Positions 1 to 8,465 of a stretch of 64,000 nt of DNA are shown piece by piece. Source of the DNA: Streptomyces coffeae (lineage in GTDB: Bacteria; Actinomycetota; Actinomycetes; Streptomycetales; Streptomycetaceae); NCBI RefSeq assembly GCF_016741875.1, contig NZ_JAERRF010000007.1:310001-374000 (forward strand), in the 5' to 3' direction. Made by a program: the position numbers and the translations under genes. Within the stretch, counting starts at the first letter, position 1, and each line of letters opens with the position of its first letter. A model generated the notes under the pieces. The model was not told where the DNA came from, made no database searches, and saw only the letters and a program-made list of their open reading frames with translations.

Positions 1-365
1 TCATGGCCCAGATCGACGGCCGCAGGCCCCGCACCGCCCGAAACCGGGCCATGGAACTCCTCGCCGTGGTCGGCCTGGCCGACCAGGCCGGCCGCCGCCC
101 CCACCAGCTCTCCGGCGGCCAACGCCAGCGCATCAACATCGCCCGCGCCCTGATGAACGACCCCACCGTTCTCCTGGTCGACGAACCCACCAGCGCCCTC
201 GACCACGAACGCGGCGCCGCTGTCATCGACCTGATCCACCAAGTCACCCACCAGCAGGCCACCGCCACCGTCCTGGTCACCCACGACCGCACCCACCTCA
301 CCGCCGTCGATCAGATCGCCGAAGTCCACGACGGAAGGCTCACCCTCTCGACAGCGACCCACTGA
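1..365 (+). CDS. ABC transporter ATP-binding protein, C-terminal part (partial)
   Basis: The window opens inside this gene; only the last ~120 residues are present. The ABC signature [15 protein letters not shown] is followed by Walker B ([12 protein letters not shown]) and a switch His (VTHDR), so this is the C-terminal half of a nucleotide-binding domain. The short spacing and lack of a long tail resemble LolD/MacB-type ATPases that energise FtsX-like permeases. The Walker A and any partner permease lie outside the window to the left, so the substrate cannot be inferred. Confidence 0.9.
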   Translation, partial: MAQIDGRRPRTARNRAMELLAVVGLADQAGRRPHQLSGGQRQRINIARALMNDPTVLLVDEPTSALDHERGAAVIDLIHQVTHQQATATVLVTHDRTHLTAVDQIAEVHDGRLTLSTATH

Positions 366-550
366 CCTGTGGAGAAGGACGCCAGTGCGCGCCGACTGCG
401 CCTCGATCACGGCGGTGTTCACGGCGAACGGGCGCCCCCGCGTGGGCAGTTCGAGAGGGCCGGTCATCAGCCGGGCCGATACCCAGCAGAGGAAGGAACC
501 GATCACGACGTGCTGGGTCGGGTGGCTGGTGAGCCAGCGGTCGAATTCCG

Positions 551-985
551 CTACTGATGCCAGCAATCTCCTTCAGCGGCCAGAGACCGGCCGAGGTAGT
601 CCTGAAGGTCCCGGGCGACCCAACAGCGGCTGTCGTCCTCGTGCTCCCACACGAAGATGTCGGCTCGCGAGGGCCGCCGGACGAAGGCGTACTGATCGCC
701 ATCCCCGTTGTCACCGAAGAAGAGAAGCGGTTCGAACGGCATGTACAAGTCGGCAAGCGCGCTGTCCGACCAGAAGCGAAGATTATCCTCGACGATCCGC
801 TCCAGGGGCCAGACCGTCTCCACCCCATAGCGCCCCACGATGCCGTCGGTCTCCTGCAACAGACTCACGAGCTCGGACGGCAGCGAGTACTTCAGCCGTT
901 GCTCCGCAGCGGCCACCCGGGTTGCGTCGACCGGCGAGTTGAACTCGGCCTCAGGGAATGCCTGGCCTGCGACTTCTTTCCACAT
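551..985 (-). CDS. SMI1/KNR4 (SUKH) family protein
   Basis: A 144-aa soluble protein. The pattern AEQRLKYSLPSELVSLLQETDGI near the N-terminus, followed by VWPLERIVEDN and FGDNGDGDQYAF, is characteristic of the SMI1/KNR4 (SUKH) fold. Bacterial members are often immunity proteins of contact-dependent or polymorphic toxin systems, but no toxin gene sits beside it here, so it may be an orphan immunity protein or play another role. A possible 44-codon ORF lies 29 bp upstream on the same strand. No clear Shine-Dalgarno precedes the ATG at 985; the start is chosen because the family begins close to the SUKH core. Confidence 0.8.
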   Translation of the reverse strand: MWKEVAGQAFPEAEFNSPVDATRVAAAEQRLKYSLPSELVSLLQETDGIVGRYGVETVWPLERIVEDNLRFWSDSALADLYMPFEPLLFFGDNGDGDQYAFVRRPSRADIFVWEHEDDSRCWVARDLQDYLGRSLAAEGDCWHQ

Positions 986-1014
986 GGAGTCAGCCTAACG
1001 AGCTCGTGCATGGC

Positions 1015-1149
1015 TCACAGTGCAGAACTCTCAGCCAGCGGACGCGCGTTGCTGCCCCGGCAGGTGCCCCCCGGCTGCGTGAGCGGAACCGACATACTCA
1101 CCAGCCAGTCGTGGATGATGGTGGCGGTGGATTCCGCGTACTCGCTCAT
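1015..1149 (-). CDS. possible small protein (44 aa)
   Basis: Short ATG-initiated frame (begins MSEYAESTATIIHDWLVSM) with mostly G/C third positions and a weak AAGG about 11 nt upstream. It ends 29 bp before the SUKH gene and is co-directional with it, so it could be the leading gene of a two-gene transcript. No family is recognised. It may equally be the remnant of a larger gene. Confidence 0.3.
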   Translation of the reverse strand: MSEYAESTATIIHDWLVSMSVPLTQPGGTCRGSNARPLAESSAL

Positions 1150-1205
1150 GGAGCTCGCGCCTTCGAATTGCCGGGCGCTCGAGGGCCATTGAGCCGGACA
1201 CGACA

Positions 1206-1240
1206 GTGCGCCACGGGCCGGACGGAAGCTCGTGGCGCAC
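1206..1240. terminator. hairpin downstream of secreted-protein gene
   Basis: Arms gtgcgccacg (1206-1215) and cgtggcgcac (1231-1240) are perfectly complementary with a 15-nt loop. The hairpin lies about 30 bp after the stop of the minus-strand secreted-protein gene, as expected for a GC-rich actinobacterial terminator without a U tract. Confidence 0.6.
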
Positions 1241-1270
1241 CGAGGTGTTGGGGCGTGAAGGGGGCAGGTG

Positions 1271-1648
1271 TTACGGCCGCGGGTTCCACTGCGTGGTGCA
1301 GTACGCGGGTATCCAGCCGCTGACTCGCCCGTAGGTCAGGTGGACCCAGGAATTATTCGACTTGCCGCAGAGGCGGTAGGACTGGCCCTCCAATCCGGTT
1401 CCGGTGTCGTCGTCCCCGCATCCCGACTTGCCCTTGGGAAGTGTGCCGTTGACGGTGGCGTTCAGCTTCCTGTGCGCCCGGATGTTGACCGTCTCCCTGG
1501 CGGTCAGCTTGTAGCAGGAGGCGGTCACTGACGTAACGTCAGCGTTCTGCGCCGGACCGGGAGTTCCGGCTGTGGCGACTCCACCGCTCAGGGTGGTGAT
1601 CAGAGCGGCTCCGGTGATGCCGGCCGCCGCCAATGTGCGCATGCGCAT
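1271..1648 (-). CDS. small secreted Cys-rich SH3-like protein
   Basis: 125 aa from the chosen ATG at 1648, which has GGGGGA 6 nt upstream; an upstream ATG at 1684 in the same frame lacks such a site. Residues 1-30 form a Sec signal peptide (MRMRTLAAAGITGAALITTLSGG, cleavage near VATAG). The mature part holds four cysteines (two probable disulfides) and the pattern VNIRAHRKLNATVNGTLPKG...SWVHLTYGRVSGWIPAYC, typical of a bacterial SH3-like/SH3b cell-wall-associated domain. Streptomyces encode many such small exported proteins of unknown function. Confidence 0.75.
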   Translation of the reverse strand: MRMRTLAAAGITGAALITTLSGGVATAGTPGPAQNADVTSVTASCYKLTARETVNIRAHRKLNATVNGTLPKGKSGCGDDDTGTGLEGQSYRLCGKSNNSWVHLTYGRVSGWIPAYCTTQWNPRP

Positions 1649-1806
1649 GGGTGATCCCCCGTAAAGGTCGATGGCAAGGCTCAATGCTCTGGAGCGAGCA
1701 TCAAGAAGTTGATCACGCTATCCGTACGTCCGTACGCCATGCAAAGCAGCAGGGGTCGGCCTCGGCCTGCCGAAGCGCGCAACGGGGGCGTGGTGCTGCG
1801 CGCCCG

Positions 1807-2190
1807 TCAGGCGTCGAAGTGACGGCGCGCGTTCTCGATGTGACCGAGGTACTGGTGGGTCCAGCCGCATATGGTGTCGACCGCGGCGCGCAGGGCCCGC
1901 CCCGGCTCGGTGAGGGTGTACTCGACCCGCGGCGGCACGGTGGGGTGCACCTTGCGGTCGACCAAGCCGTTGCGTTCCAGCATGCGCAGGTTCTGGGTGA
2001 GCATCTTGTGGCTGACACCCGCGACCTCGTTCCGAAGCTCGCTGAAGCGCAGGGTGCGCTCGCCGAGCGCCTCGATGATCAGTAGGGCCCACTTGTTGGC
2101 GACGTCCGAGAAGATCTCCCGCGCCAGAGAGTCCGCGCGCCTCAGGTCGGCGTCCTCGGGCAGGCCCTTGAGCAGATGCTTGGTCACCAT
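1807..2190 (-). CDS. HxlR-family transcriptional regulator
   Basis: 127-aa winged-helix regulator. FSDVANKWALLIIEAL, RFSELRNEVAGVSHKMLTQNLRMLERNGLVDR and the wing VPPRVEYTLTEPGRAL are the HxlR signature. It lacks the usual N-terminal Cys, so a thiol switch of the HypR/YodB kind is not indicated. GAGGA precedes the ATG at 2190. It is transcribed divergently from the RidA-like gene at 2292 with about 100 bp between them, and it probably controls that gene and itself. Confidence 0.9.
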   Translation of the reverse strand: MVTKHLLKGLPEDADLRRADSLAREIFSDVANKWALLIIEALGERTLRFSELRNEVAGVSHKMLTQNLRMLERNGLVDRKVHPTVPPRVEYTLTEPGRALRAAVDTICGWTHQYLGHIENARRHFDA

Positions 2191-2291
2191 CAGGTTCCTC
2201 AGTCACCGAAAAGTGCGTTCTTCCAGGTCAGCTGTCACTCTCCTACAGTTTTTGAGTAACCACAAGAGAGCAACTCGGAAGGGCGAGCACC

Positions 2292-2693
2292 ATGGCCACG
2301 TTCGATGTCTTCAACCACAACGTGCCGGCCGAGAGCGACTTCGGCTACTCGCAGGCGATCAAGTCTGGCGAGCTGATCCACGTCTCCGGTCAGCTCTCGC
2401 TCGACGAGGCGGGCGAGTTCGTCTACGCGGACGACTTCGCCGCTCAACTCCAGTTGAGCTACCTCAACATGGACAAGGTCCTGGACCACTACGGAGTCAC
2501 CCGGAACCAGGTGGACTCGCAGGCCCTGTACGTAGTGGAATTGCAGCAGAACGCCGCGGTGACGGCGGAGGGCAACCTGGCGTATTTCGGCCACCACCGC
2601 CCGGCCAGCACGGTCGTGGGCGTCACTGAACTGACCTTCCCCGGCCAGGTCATCGAGATCAGCTTCGTTGTCGACACGAAGCTGCCCGCCTGA
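2292..2693 (+). CDS. RidA/YjgF/UK114-family protein
   Basis: 133-aa cytosolic protein with the Rid fold: FGYSQAIKSGELIHVSGQLSLDE at the N-terminus, a central NMDKVLDHYGVTRNQVDSQALYV helix and the C-terminal HRPASTVVGVTEL motif holding the conserved Arg that binds the substrate carboxylate in RidA imine deaminases. Many Rid subfamilies lack deaminase activity, so the substrate is open. The start ATG is preceded by GGAAGGG. The divergent HxlR gene suggests induction by a small, perhaps reactive, metabolite. Confidence 0.85.
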   Translation: MATFDVFNHNVPAESDFGYSQAIKSGELIHVSGQLSLDEAGEFVYADDFAAQLQLSYLNMDKVLDHYGVTRNQVDSQALYVVELQQNAAVTAEGNLAYFGHHRPASTVVGVTELTFPGQVIEISFVVDTKLPA

Positions 2694-2761
2694 GCCCGCG
2701 CAATGCAACGATGGCTTTTCGAGCGGCACAGGATCTTCTGATCCGCCGGTCATGGGCTTGA

Positions 2762-2780
2762 CCTTGACACAGTGATAAGG
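2762..2780. promoter_or_regulatory. candidate MerR-type operator
   Basis: 19-bp imperfect dyad with arms CCTTnnCAC / GTGnnAAGG around a central A, the layout of MerR-family operators. It lies just upstream of the HEAT / MerR-HEAT pair and overlaps the Shine-Dalgarno region of the first gene. Binding by the MerR-HEAT protein encoded downstream is inferred. Confidence 0.45.
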
Positions 2781-2790
2781 AGTCCCCTGG

Positions 2791-3576
2791 GTGCAGGAGG
2801 TGGTCCCGATCAACGCGACAAACGGAACCCCGCGGAACACCCGCGTGGCCAACGCCCTGGGCGCCAAGGACTCGTCGGTCCGGCTTCAGGCGGCCCTGGC
2901 GGTCGGCTCGAACCCCGACCCTGGCTTCCTGGAGACGCTCATCGAGCGGTGCGCGGTCGAGCCGGACTTCTTCGTGCGAGACATGCTGTCCTGGGCGCTG
3001 ACCCGCCTCTCGCCGGAGATCACCCTGCCCCGTATTCGCCAGGAACTCGACTCTGAGCGCGCTCAGGCCCGCAGCCAGGCGTTGCACACGCTCTCCAAGA
3101 TCGGCGACACGAGCGCGTGGGCCTGGATCACGCGCGGCATGCTGCGCGACGCCGACGACGAGGTCGCGCGGACCGCGTGGCGCGTCGCGGTCGTCCTCGT
3201 GCCCGAGGACGAGAAGAAGGACCTGGTCGACGAACTGGTCATGCAGCTCGGCCGCGGCGACCGCAATGTGCGGCTGAGCCTGAGCCGGGCTCTCGTCGAC
3301 CTCGGCGACGTGACCAAGCCCGCCCTGGAGGAGGCCGCGGCGAACCCCGACCCGGCGGTGGCCACACACGCCCGTGCCACCGAGCTGCTCCAGCAGAACC
3401 CGGAGACCGGTTTCGACGCGGCCATCGACGAGGCGAAGCGAGTCGTCACACTCGGCCCGGAACGAGCCGCTGCTGCCGGCGCCGCGGAGCCCGCGGAGAC
3501 CGCCGAGCCCACGGAGGCGACCGAGTCGACGGAGGCTGCCAAGGCCACGAAGACTGCGGGGAACGCGCATTGTTGA
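2791..3576 (+). CDS. HEAT-repeat protein
   Basis: 261 aa, GTG start with AAGGAG 9 nt upstream. The body (residues ~20-215) is a run of HEAT/armadillo-like helical repeats (DSSVRLQAALAVG, RAQARSQALHTLSKIG, DDEVARTAWRVAVVL, DRNVRLSLSRALVDLG). Residues ~228-261 are an Ala/Glu/Thr low-complexity tail. Such solenoids bind other proteins. Its stop overlaps the start of the next gene, which is itself a MerR regulator with HEAT repeats, so the two products probably act together, for instance with this protein sequestering or sensing for the regulator. No catalytic motif is visible. Confidence 0.8.
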   Translation: MQEVVPINATNGTPRNTRVANALGAKDSSVRLQAALAVGSNPDPGFLETLIERCAVEPDFFVRDMLSWALTRLSPEITLPRIRQELDSERAQARSQALHTLSKIGDTSAWAWITRGMLRDADDEVARTAWRVAVVLVPEDEKKDLVDELVMQLGRGDRNVRLSLSRALVDLGDVTKPALEEAAANPDPAVATHARATELLQQNPETGFDAAIDEAKRVVTLGPERAAAAGAAEPAETAEPTEATESTEAAKATKTAGNAHC

Positions 3577-4697
3577 TCGGCGATGTGGCCCGTCACTCGG
3601 GGGTGAGCACCCGGATGCTCCGGCACTACGACGCCCTCGGGCTGGTGCGACCGACCGGTCGCACTGTCGGCGGCTACCGCGAGTACTCCGCCGAGGACGT
3701 CCGCAGGATCTTCCACGTGGAGAGCCTGCGGTCCCTCGGGCTCTCGCTCAAGCAGGTTGGGCGCGCGCTGGAGGACCCGGCCTTCACGCCGTCCACCCTG
3801 GTCAGCGACCTCATCCGATGGACGGAAGACCGCTTGGAGCGGGAACAGGAACTGCTCGAGCGGCTCCGCGCGATCGATGCGTCGGCGCCCACCGGCTGGC
3901 AGGACGTCCTGCACATCGTCGAACTCATGCAGGGGCTCAACTCGACCAGCGCCGCGCGCAGGCAGCAGGCCGTCCTGGCCCGGCCGGAGGGCGTCTCGGT
4001 CCCCGCCGAGCTGCTGGCCGGGGCGGTTCTGGCCGAATCCGACCCCAACGTCGCGGGCGCCCTGCGCTGGGCGCTCGCCCGATCGGGCGGCGACGGCGTG
4101 GCGACGCTGGCCGCCGGCATGCACGCGGAGGACGTCGACATCCGGCGGCGCGCGGTGCTGGCGATCGCCGAGATGTCCGAGGCCCCGGGGGCGACCGCGG
4201 TGCTTGCGGACGCGATCGGGGACCCCGACGCGACGGTGCGCAGGCACGCCGCTCTGGCGTTGGGCAGGCATGGCGTGACCGCGGCCGTGCCGACACTCGT
4301 CGGCATGGTGGTCGAGGGCGCCAACGACGTCGACGCGGCAGAGGTCTTGGGAACGCTGTCCCAGGACCCCGGGTGCGCGGACCGGATCATGGCCGCACTG
4401 GTCGACGAACTCGCCGCGCCCACCGCGGACTCGGCGATGCGGATACGCCTGACCCAGGCGCTGGTCGAGCTGTCGGGGACCACCGCGCAGGAGGTCCTGC
4501 GCCAACTGGCCCACGACGACGACCCCGCTGTCGCCCTCGTTGCCTCGGCCTTCGTCGGAGTTCTCGACGAGCGGTCCCTCGGGAGACCGAGGCGACGAGG
4601 ATTCCTGAAAGCGCGCGACCGAGGCGCCGCGGGACCGCGTCCCGACGGTATGTTGCCGCCGGGATCGGAGACGGCGCGACCGCCAGGTTCCGCTTGA
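3573..4697 (+). CDS. MerR-type regulator fused to HEAT repeats
   Basis: About 374 aa. A MerR winged helix (LIGDVARHSGVSTRMLRHYDALGLVRPT, then GYREYSAEDVRRIFHVESLRSLGLSLKQVGRAL) is followed by the dimerisation coiled coil (RWTEDRLEREQELLERLRAID, residues ~85-110). Past residue ~135 there are HEAT repeats (DPNVAGALRWALARSG, DVDIRRRAVLAIAEM, DATVRRHAALALGRHG) instead of a small-molecule pocket. No ATG is usable: tandem TTG codons at 3570 and 3573 overlap the stop of the preceding gene and follow GGGGA, so translation is probably coupled. A solenoid sensor domain implies a protein ligand rather than a metal or drug. Confidence 0.8.
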   Translation: MIGDVARHSGVSTRMLRHYDALGLVRPTGRTVGGYREYSAEDVRRIFHVESLRSLGLSLKQVGRALEDPAFTPSTLVSDLIRWTEDRLEREQELLERLRAIDASAPTGWQDVLHIVELMQGLNSTSAARRQQAVLARPEGVSVPAELLAGAVLAESDPNVAGALRWALARSGGDGVATLAAGMHAEDVDIRRRAVLAIAEMSEAPGATAVLADAIGDPDATVRRHAALALGRHGVTAAVPTLVGMVVEGANDVDAAEVLGTLSQDPGCADRIMAALVDELAAPTADSAMRIRLTQALVELSGTTAQEVLRQLAHDDDPAVALVASAFVGVLDERSLGRPRRRGFLKARDRGAAGPRPDGMLPPGSETARPPGSA

Positions 4698-4939
4698 CCG
4701 CCGCTGTCGGCTCACGGGTGCGCCGTGGTGCGGCACTCGACACGTACCTCCCGGCGGTCGGGGTGGGAGCTGGACCGCCACCAGTCGGCCGTCATCGCCT
4801 GGCTCGCCCAGGCGTCCGGAGACGGCGATCCGCAAGACCCCGACGATTCCCGAACCGTGAGCATCCCAGCGCCGGTTGGCAGGGCCGTGCCTCGCCGGTC
4901 GCGGTCCCGTAACGTCGGCGAGAATCAGAGGGAACCAGC

Positions 4940-5965
4940 ATGTCAGCGAGGAAGACGATGACCGACATGATCACCGGCAGTGCTGCGTCGGAGGTGACCG
5001 CGGCGATGGTCCGGGTGCCCGCGGGCCGGTTCACGATGGGGTCCGATGACCACTATCCCGAGGAGGCGCCGGCCCACCCGGTTACGGTGGACAGTTTCTC
5101 CATCGACCGGAATCCGGTGACCAACGAGCAGTTCGCCACGTTCGTGGCGGAGACCGGCCATGTGACCCTCGCCGAGCGTGTGCCGGATCCGGCCGACTAC
5201 CCCGGTGCCGACGCATCGCTGCTGGTGGCAGCCTCCGCGGTGTTCACGCCGCCGGCGCACCAGGTGGACCTGCGTGACGCCTACCAGTGGTGGTCCCTCG
5301 TTCCCGGCGCCGACTGGCGTCACCCGCAGGGGCCCGGCAGCTCGATCGACGAGCTGGGCGGGCATCCGGTGGTCCATGTCGGCTACGCCGACGCCGAGGC
5401 TTATGCCCGTTGGGCCGGCAAGGCGCTGCCCACGGAGGCCGAGTGGGAGTACGCCGCTCGCGGCGGCGCCGTCGGCGGTGAGTACGCCTGGGGCACGGAG
5501 CTGACGCCGGGCGGGCGGCATATGGCCAACGTGTGGCAGGGTGACTTCCCGCACGTCAACGACCGTGCCGATGGCTGGTACTTGACCTCGCCGGTCGGCG
5601 CGTTCCCGGCCAACGGCTTCGGGTTGCACGACATGATCGGCAACGTGTGGGAGTGGACCGCCGACTGGTGGTCGGCTCACCAGCCCGCACCCGCGTCGGC
5701 GTGCTGCGCCGGCGCGGCGGACCGGGCCAACCCGACCGGCGGGAGCCGGGCGCTGTCGGTCGATGCGGCGCTGCCACCGCACGCGCGGATACCCCGCAGG
5801 GTGATCAAGGGCGGGTCGTACCTGTGCGCGCCGAACTACTGCCGCCGTTACCGGCCCGCGGCCAGGCTCGCTCAACCGGTCGACACGACGACCGGCCATG
5901 TCGGCTTCCGTTGCGTCGTCCGGACGGCAGCTGCGCCCTCGACTTCGAGCCAGCGCGTTCCGTGA
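4940..5965 (+). CDS. formylglycine-generating enzyme (FGE/SUMF1 family)
   Basis: 341 aa. It begins with the FGE-sulfatase fold (MVRVPAGRFTMGSDDHYPEEAPAHPVTVDSFSIDRNPVTNEQF) and carries HPVVHVGYADAEAYARWAGKALPTEAEWEYAARGG and GLHDMIGNVWEWTADWW. Near the C-terminus, KGGSYLCAPNYCRRYR holds the Cys pair (C296, C301) that binds copper and oxidises the target Cys in aerobic FGEs. It should convert the CxPxR cysteine of sulfatases to formylglycine. The convergently transcribed arylsulfatase immediately downstream is the obvious client. A good GAGGGAA site precedes the ATG. Confidence 0.92.
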   Translation: MSARKTMTDMITGSAASEVTAAMVRVPAGRFTMGSDDHYPEEAPAHPVTVDSFSIDRNPVTNEQFATFVAETGHVTLAERVPDPADYPGADASLLVAASAVFTPPAHQVDLRDAYQWWSLVPGADWRHPQGPGSSIDELGGHPVVHVGYADAEAYARWAGKALPTEAEWEYAARGGAVGGEYAWGTELTPGGRHMANVWQGDFPHVNDRADGWYLTSPVGAFPANGFGLHDMIGNVWEWTADWWSAHQPAPASACCAGAADRANPTGGSRALSVDAALPPHARIPRRVIKGGSYLCAPNYCRRYRPAARLAQPVDTTTGHVGFRCVVRTAAAPSTSSQRVP

Positions 5966-5978
5966 CGTCGGCGCGTTT

Positions 5979-6017
5979 CCGTGTACGCCGCCGGGGCGAG
6001 CCCGGCGGCCTACACGG
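5979..6017. terminator. bidirectional terminator hairpin between FGE and sulfatase genes
   Basis: Long stem (5979-5995 with 6001-6017) with one internal mismatch and a 5-nt loop, centred between the convergent FGE (stop 5965) and sulfatase (stop 6026) genes. It can terminate both. Confidence 0.75.
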
Positions 6018-6025
6018 TCCAGGGC

Positions 6026-8389
6026 TTACTGCCGGGCCATGGCGATGCGCCAGCGTTCCTCGATCGGGATCAGGTGCTCGGGGTTGTCCGCGGCGGCATC
6101 GATGTCGATCTGGACCCAGCGGATGGACCCGGTGAAGTCGTTGCCGCGTTCGGCGTACTCCGGCGTGACCGGGGAGCCGGTCTCGCGGCCGACGCAGGTC
6201 GCCTCGTCGGCGGAGAACAGCACCGGCTGGGTGGCCGGGACGGTGCCGCGGCCGACCTCGGCCCCGTCCAGATGCAGCGTGACGGTACCGCCCTTGGCCA
6301 GGCCCGGCCCGTCGTAGGCGAACTCCATGCGCACCTGGTGCTCCCCGGGCGGCAGGTCGGTGTCGCCGGCGACGTAGGAGCGATGCAGACCGACCAGGTT
6401 GTAGCAGTAGCGCAGCCGGCCGTCGTGGGCGTACAGGCTCCAGCCGCCGGCCATGCCGCCCTGCGAGACGATGACGCCGTCCGCGCCCTTGTCGGGGACG
6501 ACGAGCTGCGCGGTGACGGCGTGACTGCGGTTCTTGATGTTGATGACCGAGTTCTCGTTGAGGTGCCCCATGCCGGGGAACAGCACCTGGGTGGTGCCTT
6601 TGATCAGCTGTGGGCGGCCGGCCAGGGTGGCGTCGGCGCGTTCGAGGGCGCGGTCGTCGAGCGGCAGCACCCCGTGTCGGGTTGCCTCGATCAGCCACAG
6701 CCGCTGGAGCCGGTGCAGCATCTGTGGCTGGGTGGCGGCCAGGTCGCGGGACTGGGTCCAGTCGTCGGGGGCGTACAGCTCCCACACATCGTCGTCGAAG
6801 GCGACGGTTTGGGCGCCGACCAGCTGCCAGGGCGTGCGGTGCTTGGTGACCGCCGTCCAGCCGTGGTGGTAGATGCCGCGGTTGCCGGTGATCTCGAAGT
6901 ACTGGGTCTGGTGGCGGTCCAGGGCTTCGGCGTCGGCGAAGGTGTAGCCGAGGCTGACGCCCTCGATCGGGGCCTGGGTGACGCCGTGGACGGTCACCGG
7001 CTCCGGCAGGCCGGCCGCTTCGAGGATGGTCGGCGCGACATCGATGACGTGGGCGAACTGCTGGCGCAGGCCACCGGCGGCGGTGATCCGGGCGGGCCAG
7101 TGCACAACGGCCGGATTGCGGGTGCCGCCCCAGTGGGAGGCGACCTGCTTGGTCCACTGGTACGGCGTGCTCAGCGCGTGCGCCCAGCCGACGGCGTAGT
7201 GGTTGTAGGCGCTGGGGGTGCCGAGGTCGTCGACCCTGGTGCGCAGGAACTCGGTGGTCTCCACGGCGCCGAGCCCGTTGAAGTTGATCATCTCGTTGAA
7301 GCTGCCCTGCGGGGTGCCCTCGGCCGAGGCGCCGTTGTCGCCGACGATGTAGAAGATCAGCGTGTCGTCGAGCTGTTCCAGATCGTCCAGGGACTGCACG
7401 ATCCGGCCGATGTGGTGGTCGGTGTGGGCCAGGAACCCGGCATAGACCTCCATCTGCCGTGCCAGCACGGGCTTGAGGTCGTCGGGCATGTCGTCCCAGT
7501 GAGGCACCTCGGGGTTGAAGGCGGTCAGCTGCGCGTCGGCGGGGATGACGCCCAGCGCCTTCTGCCGCTCGAAGACTTCCTCGCGCAGCGCGTCCCAGCC
7601 GGCGTCGAAGCGCCCGGCGTACTGGTCGGCCCACTCCTGAGGGGCATGGTGCGGAGCATGGGTGGCGCCCGGGGCGAAGTACATGAAGAACGGCCGGTCC
7701 GGCTGGAGGGCGTGCTGGCGGCGTATCCAGTCCACCGCACGGTCGGCGAGGTCCTCGGTGAGGTGGTAGCCCTGCTCGGGGGTGCGCGGGGGCTCCACCG
7801 GGGTGGTGCCCTCGTACAGGGTGGGGTAGTACTGGCTGGTCTCGCCGCCGACGAAGCCGTAGAAGTACTCGAAGCCGCTGCCGGTGGGCCAGCGGTCGAA
7901 CGGCCCGGCCGGGCTGGTCTCCCACACCGGGACCTCGTGGCACTTGCCCAACTGCGCGGTGGCGTACCCGTTGAGGCGCAGCGTCTCGGCCAGCGTCGCC
8001 TTGGTGTTGGGCCGCACCGTGTGGTAGCCGGGCGCCGCGGTGGCCAGCTCGGTGATCGCGCCCATGCCCACCGAATGGTGGTTGCGGCCGGTCAGCAGCG
8101 CCTGCCGGGTCGGTGAGCACAGGGCGGTGGTGTGGAAGCGGTTGTAGCGCAGGCCGCCGTCGGCCAGCCGCTGCGCGACGGGGGTGTCCACGGGGCCGCC
8201 GAAGACGCTGCTGGCGCCGAAGCCGACGTCGTCGAGCAGCACGATGAGCACATTGGGCGCGCCCGCGGGCGGGCGCAGCGGCGTGATCGAAGCCTGGCGG
8301 TGGTCCGGGTCGTGCACGTCGTACGCGATCGGCCCGGTGTCGGGCCGGTCGGGTAGGGGCAGCACGGTGCGTGGCAGTTGGTCCGGCAC
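6026..8389 (-). CDS. Cys-type arylsulfatase
   Basis: 787 aa; GTG start with AGGAG 5 nt upstream. The alkaline-phosphatase-like core begins PNVLIVLLDDVGFGASSVFGG (metal-binding DD at 53-54). The modification motif CSPTRQALLTGR has Cys91 as the residue that FGE turns into formylglycine. Later motifs (KCHEVPVWE, FMYFAPGATHAPHHAP, FYIVGDNGASAEGTPQGS) supply the remaining metal and sulfate ligands. No signal peptide is evident, so the enzyme is probably cytosolic or exported by an unrecognised route. The length and C-terminal beta-sandwich fit large bacterial arylsulfatases (AtsA-like). It follows the TetR gene by 76 bp and is probably co-transcribed with it. Confidence 0.92.
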   Translation of the reverse strand: MPDQLPRTVLPLPDRPDTGPIAYDVHDPDHRQASITPLRPPAGAPNVLIVLLDDVGFGASSVFGGPVDTPVAQRLADGGLRYNRFHTTALCSPTRQALLTGRNHHSVGMGAITELATAAPGYHTVRPNTKATLAETLRLNGYATAQLGKCHEVPVWETSPAGPFDRWPTGSGFEYFYGFVGGETSQYYPTLYEGTTPVEPPRTPEQGYHLTEDLADRAVDWIRRQHALQPDRPFFMYFAPGATHAPHHAPQEWADQYAGRFDAGWDALREEVFERQKALGVIPADAQLTAFNPEVPHWDDMPDDLKPVLARQMEVYAGFLAHTDHHIGRIVQSLDDLEQLDDTLIFYIVGDNGASAEGTPQGSFNEMINFNGLGAVETTEFLRTRVDDLGTPSAYNHYAVGWAHALSTPYQWTKQVASHWGGTRNPAVVHWPARITAAGGLRQQFAHVIDVAPTILEAAGLPEPVTVHGVTQAPIEGVSLGYTFADAEALDRHQTQYFEITGNRGIYHHGWTAVTKHRTPWQLVGAQTVAFDDDVWELYAPDDWTQSRDLAATQPQMLHRLQRLWLIEATRHGVLPLDDRALERADATLAGRPQLIKGTTQVLFPGMGHLNENSVINIKNRSHAVTAQLVVPDKGADGVIVSQGGMAGGWSLYAHDGRLRYCYNLVGLHRSYVAGDTDLPPGEHQVRMEFAYDGPGLAKGGTVTLHLDGAEVGRGTVPATQPVLFSADEATCVGRETGSPVTPEYAERGNDFTGSIRWVQIDIDAAADNPEHLIPIEERWRIAMARQ

Positions 8390-8465
8390 GGGTTCTCCTG
8401 CTCTCGGGGATGACGACGGCGCCGACTCCCGGTGCGGGGCTGCCGACGCCGTTGCGGAGGGTGGG

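Noticed and set aside
340..828. ORFs on both strands around the SUKH gene
   Set aside because: Frames other than 551-985 on the minus strand lack any conserved pattern.
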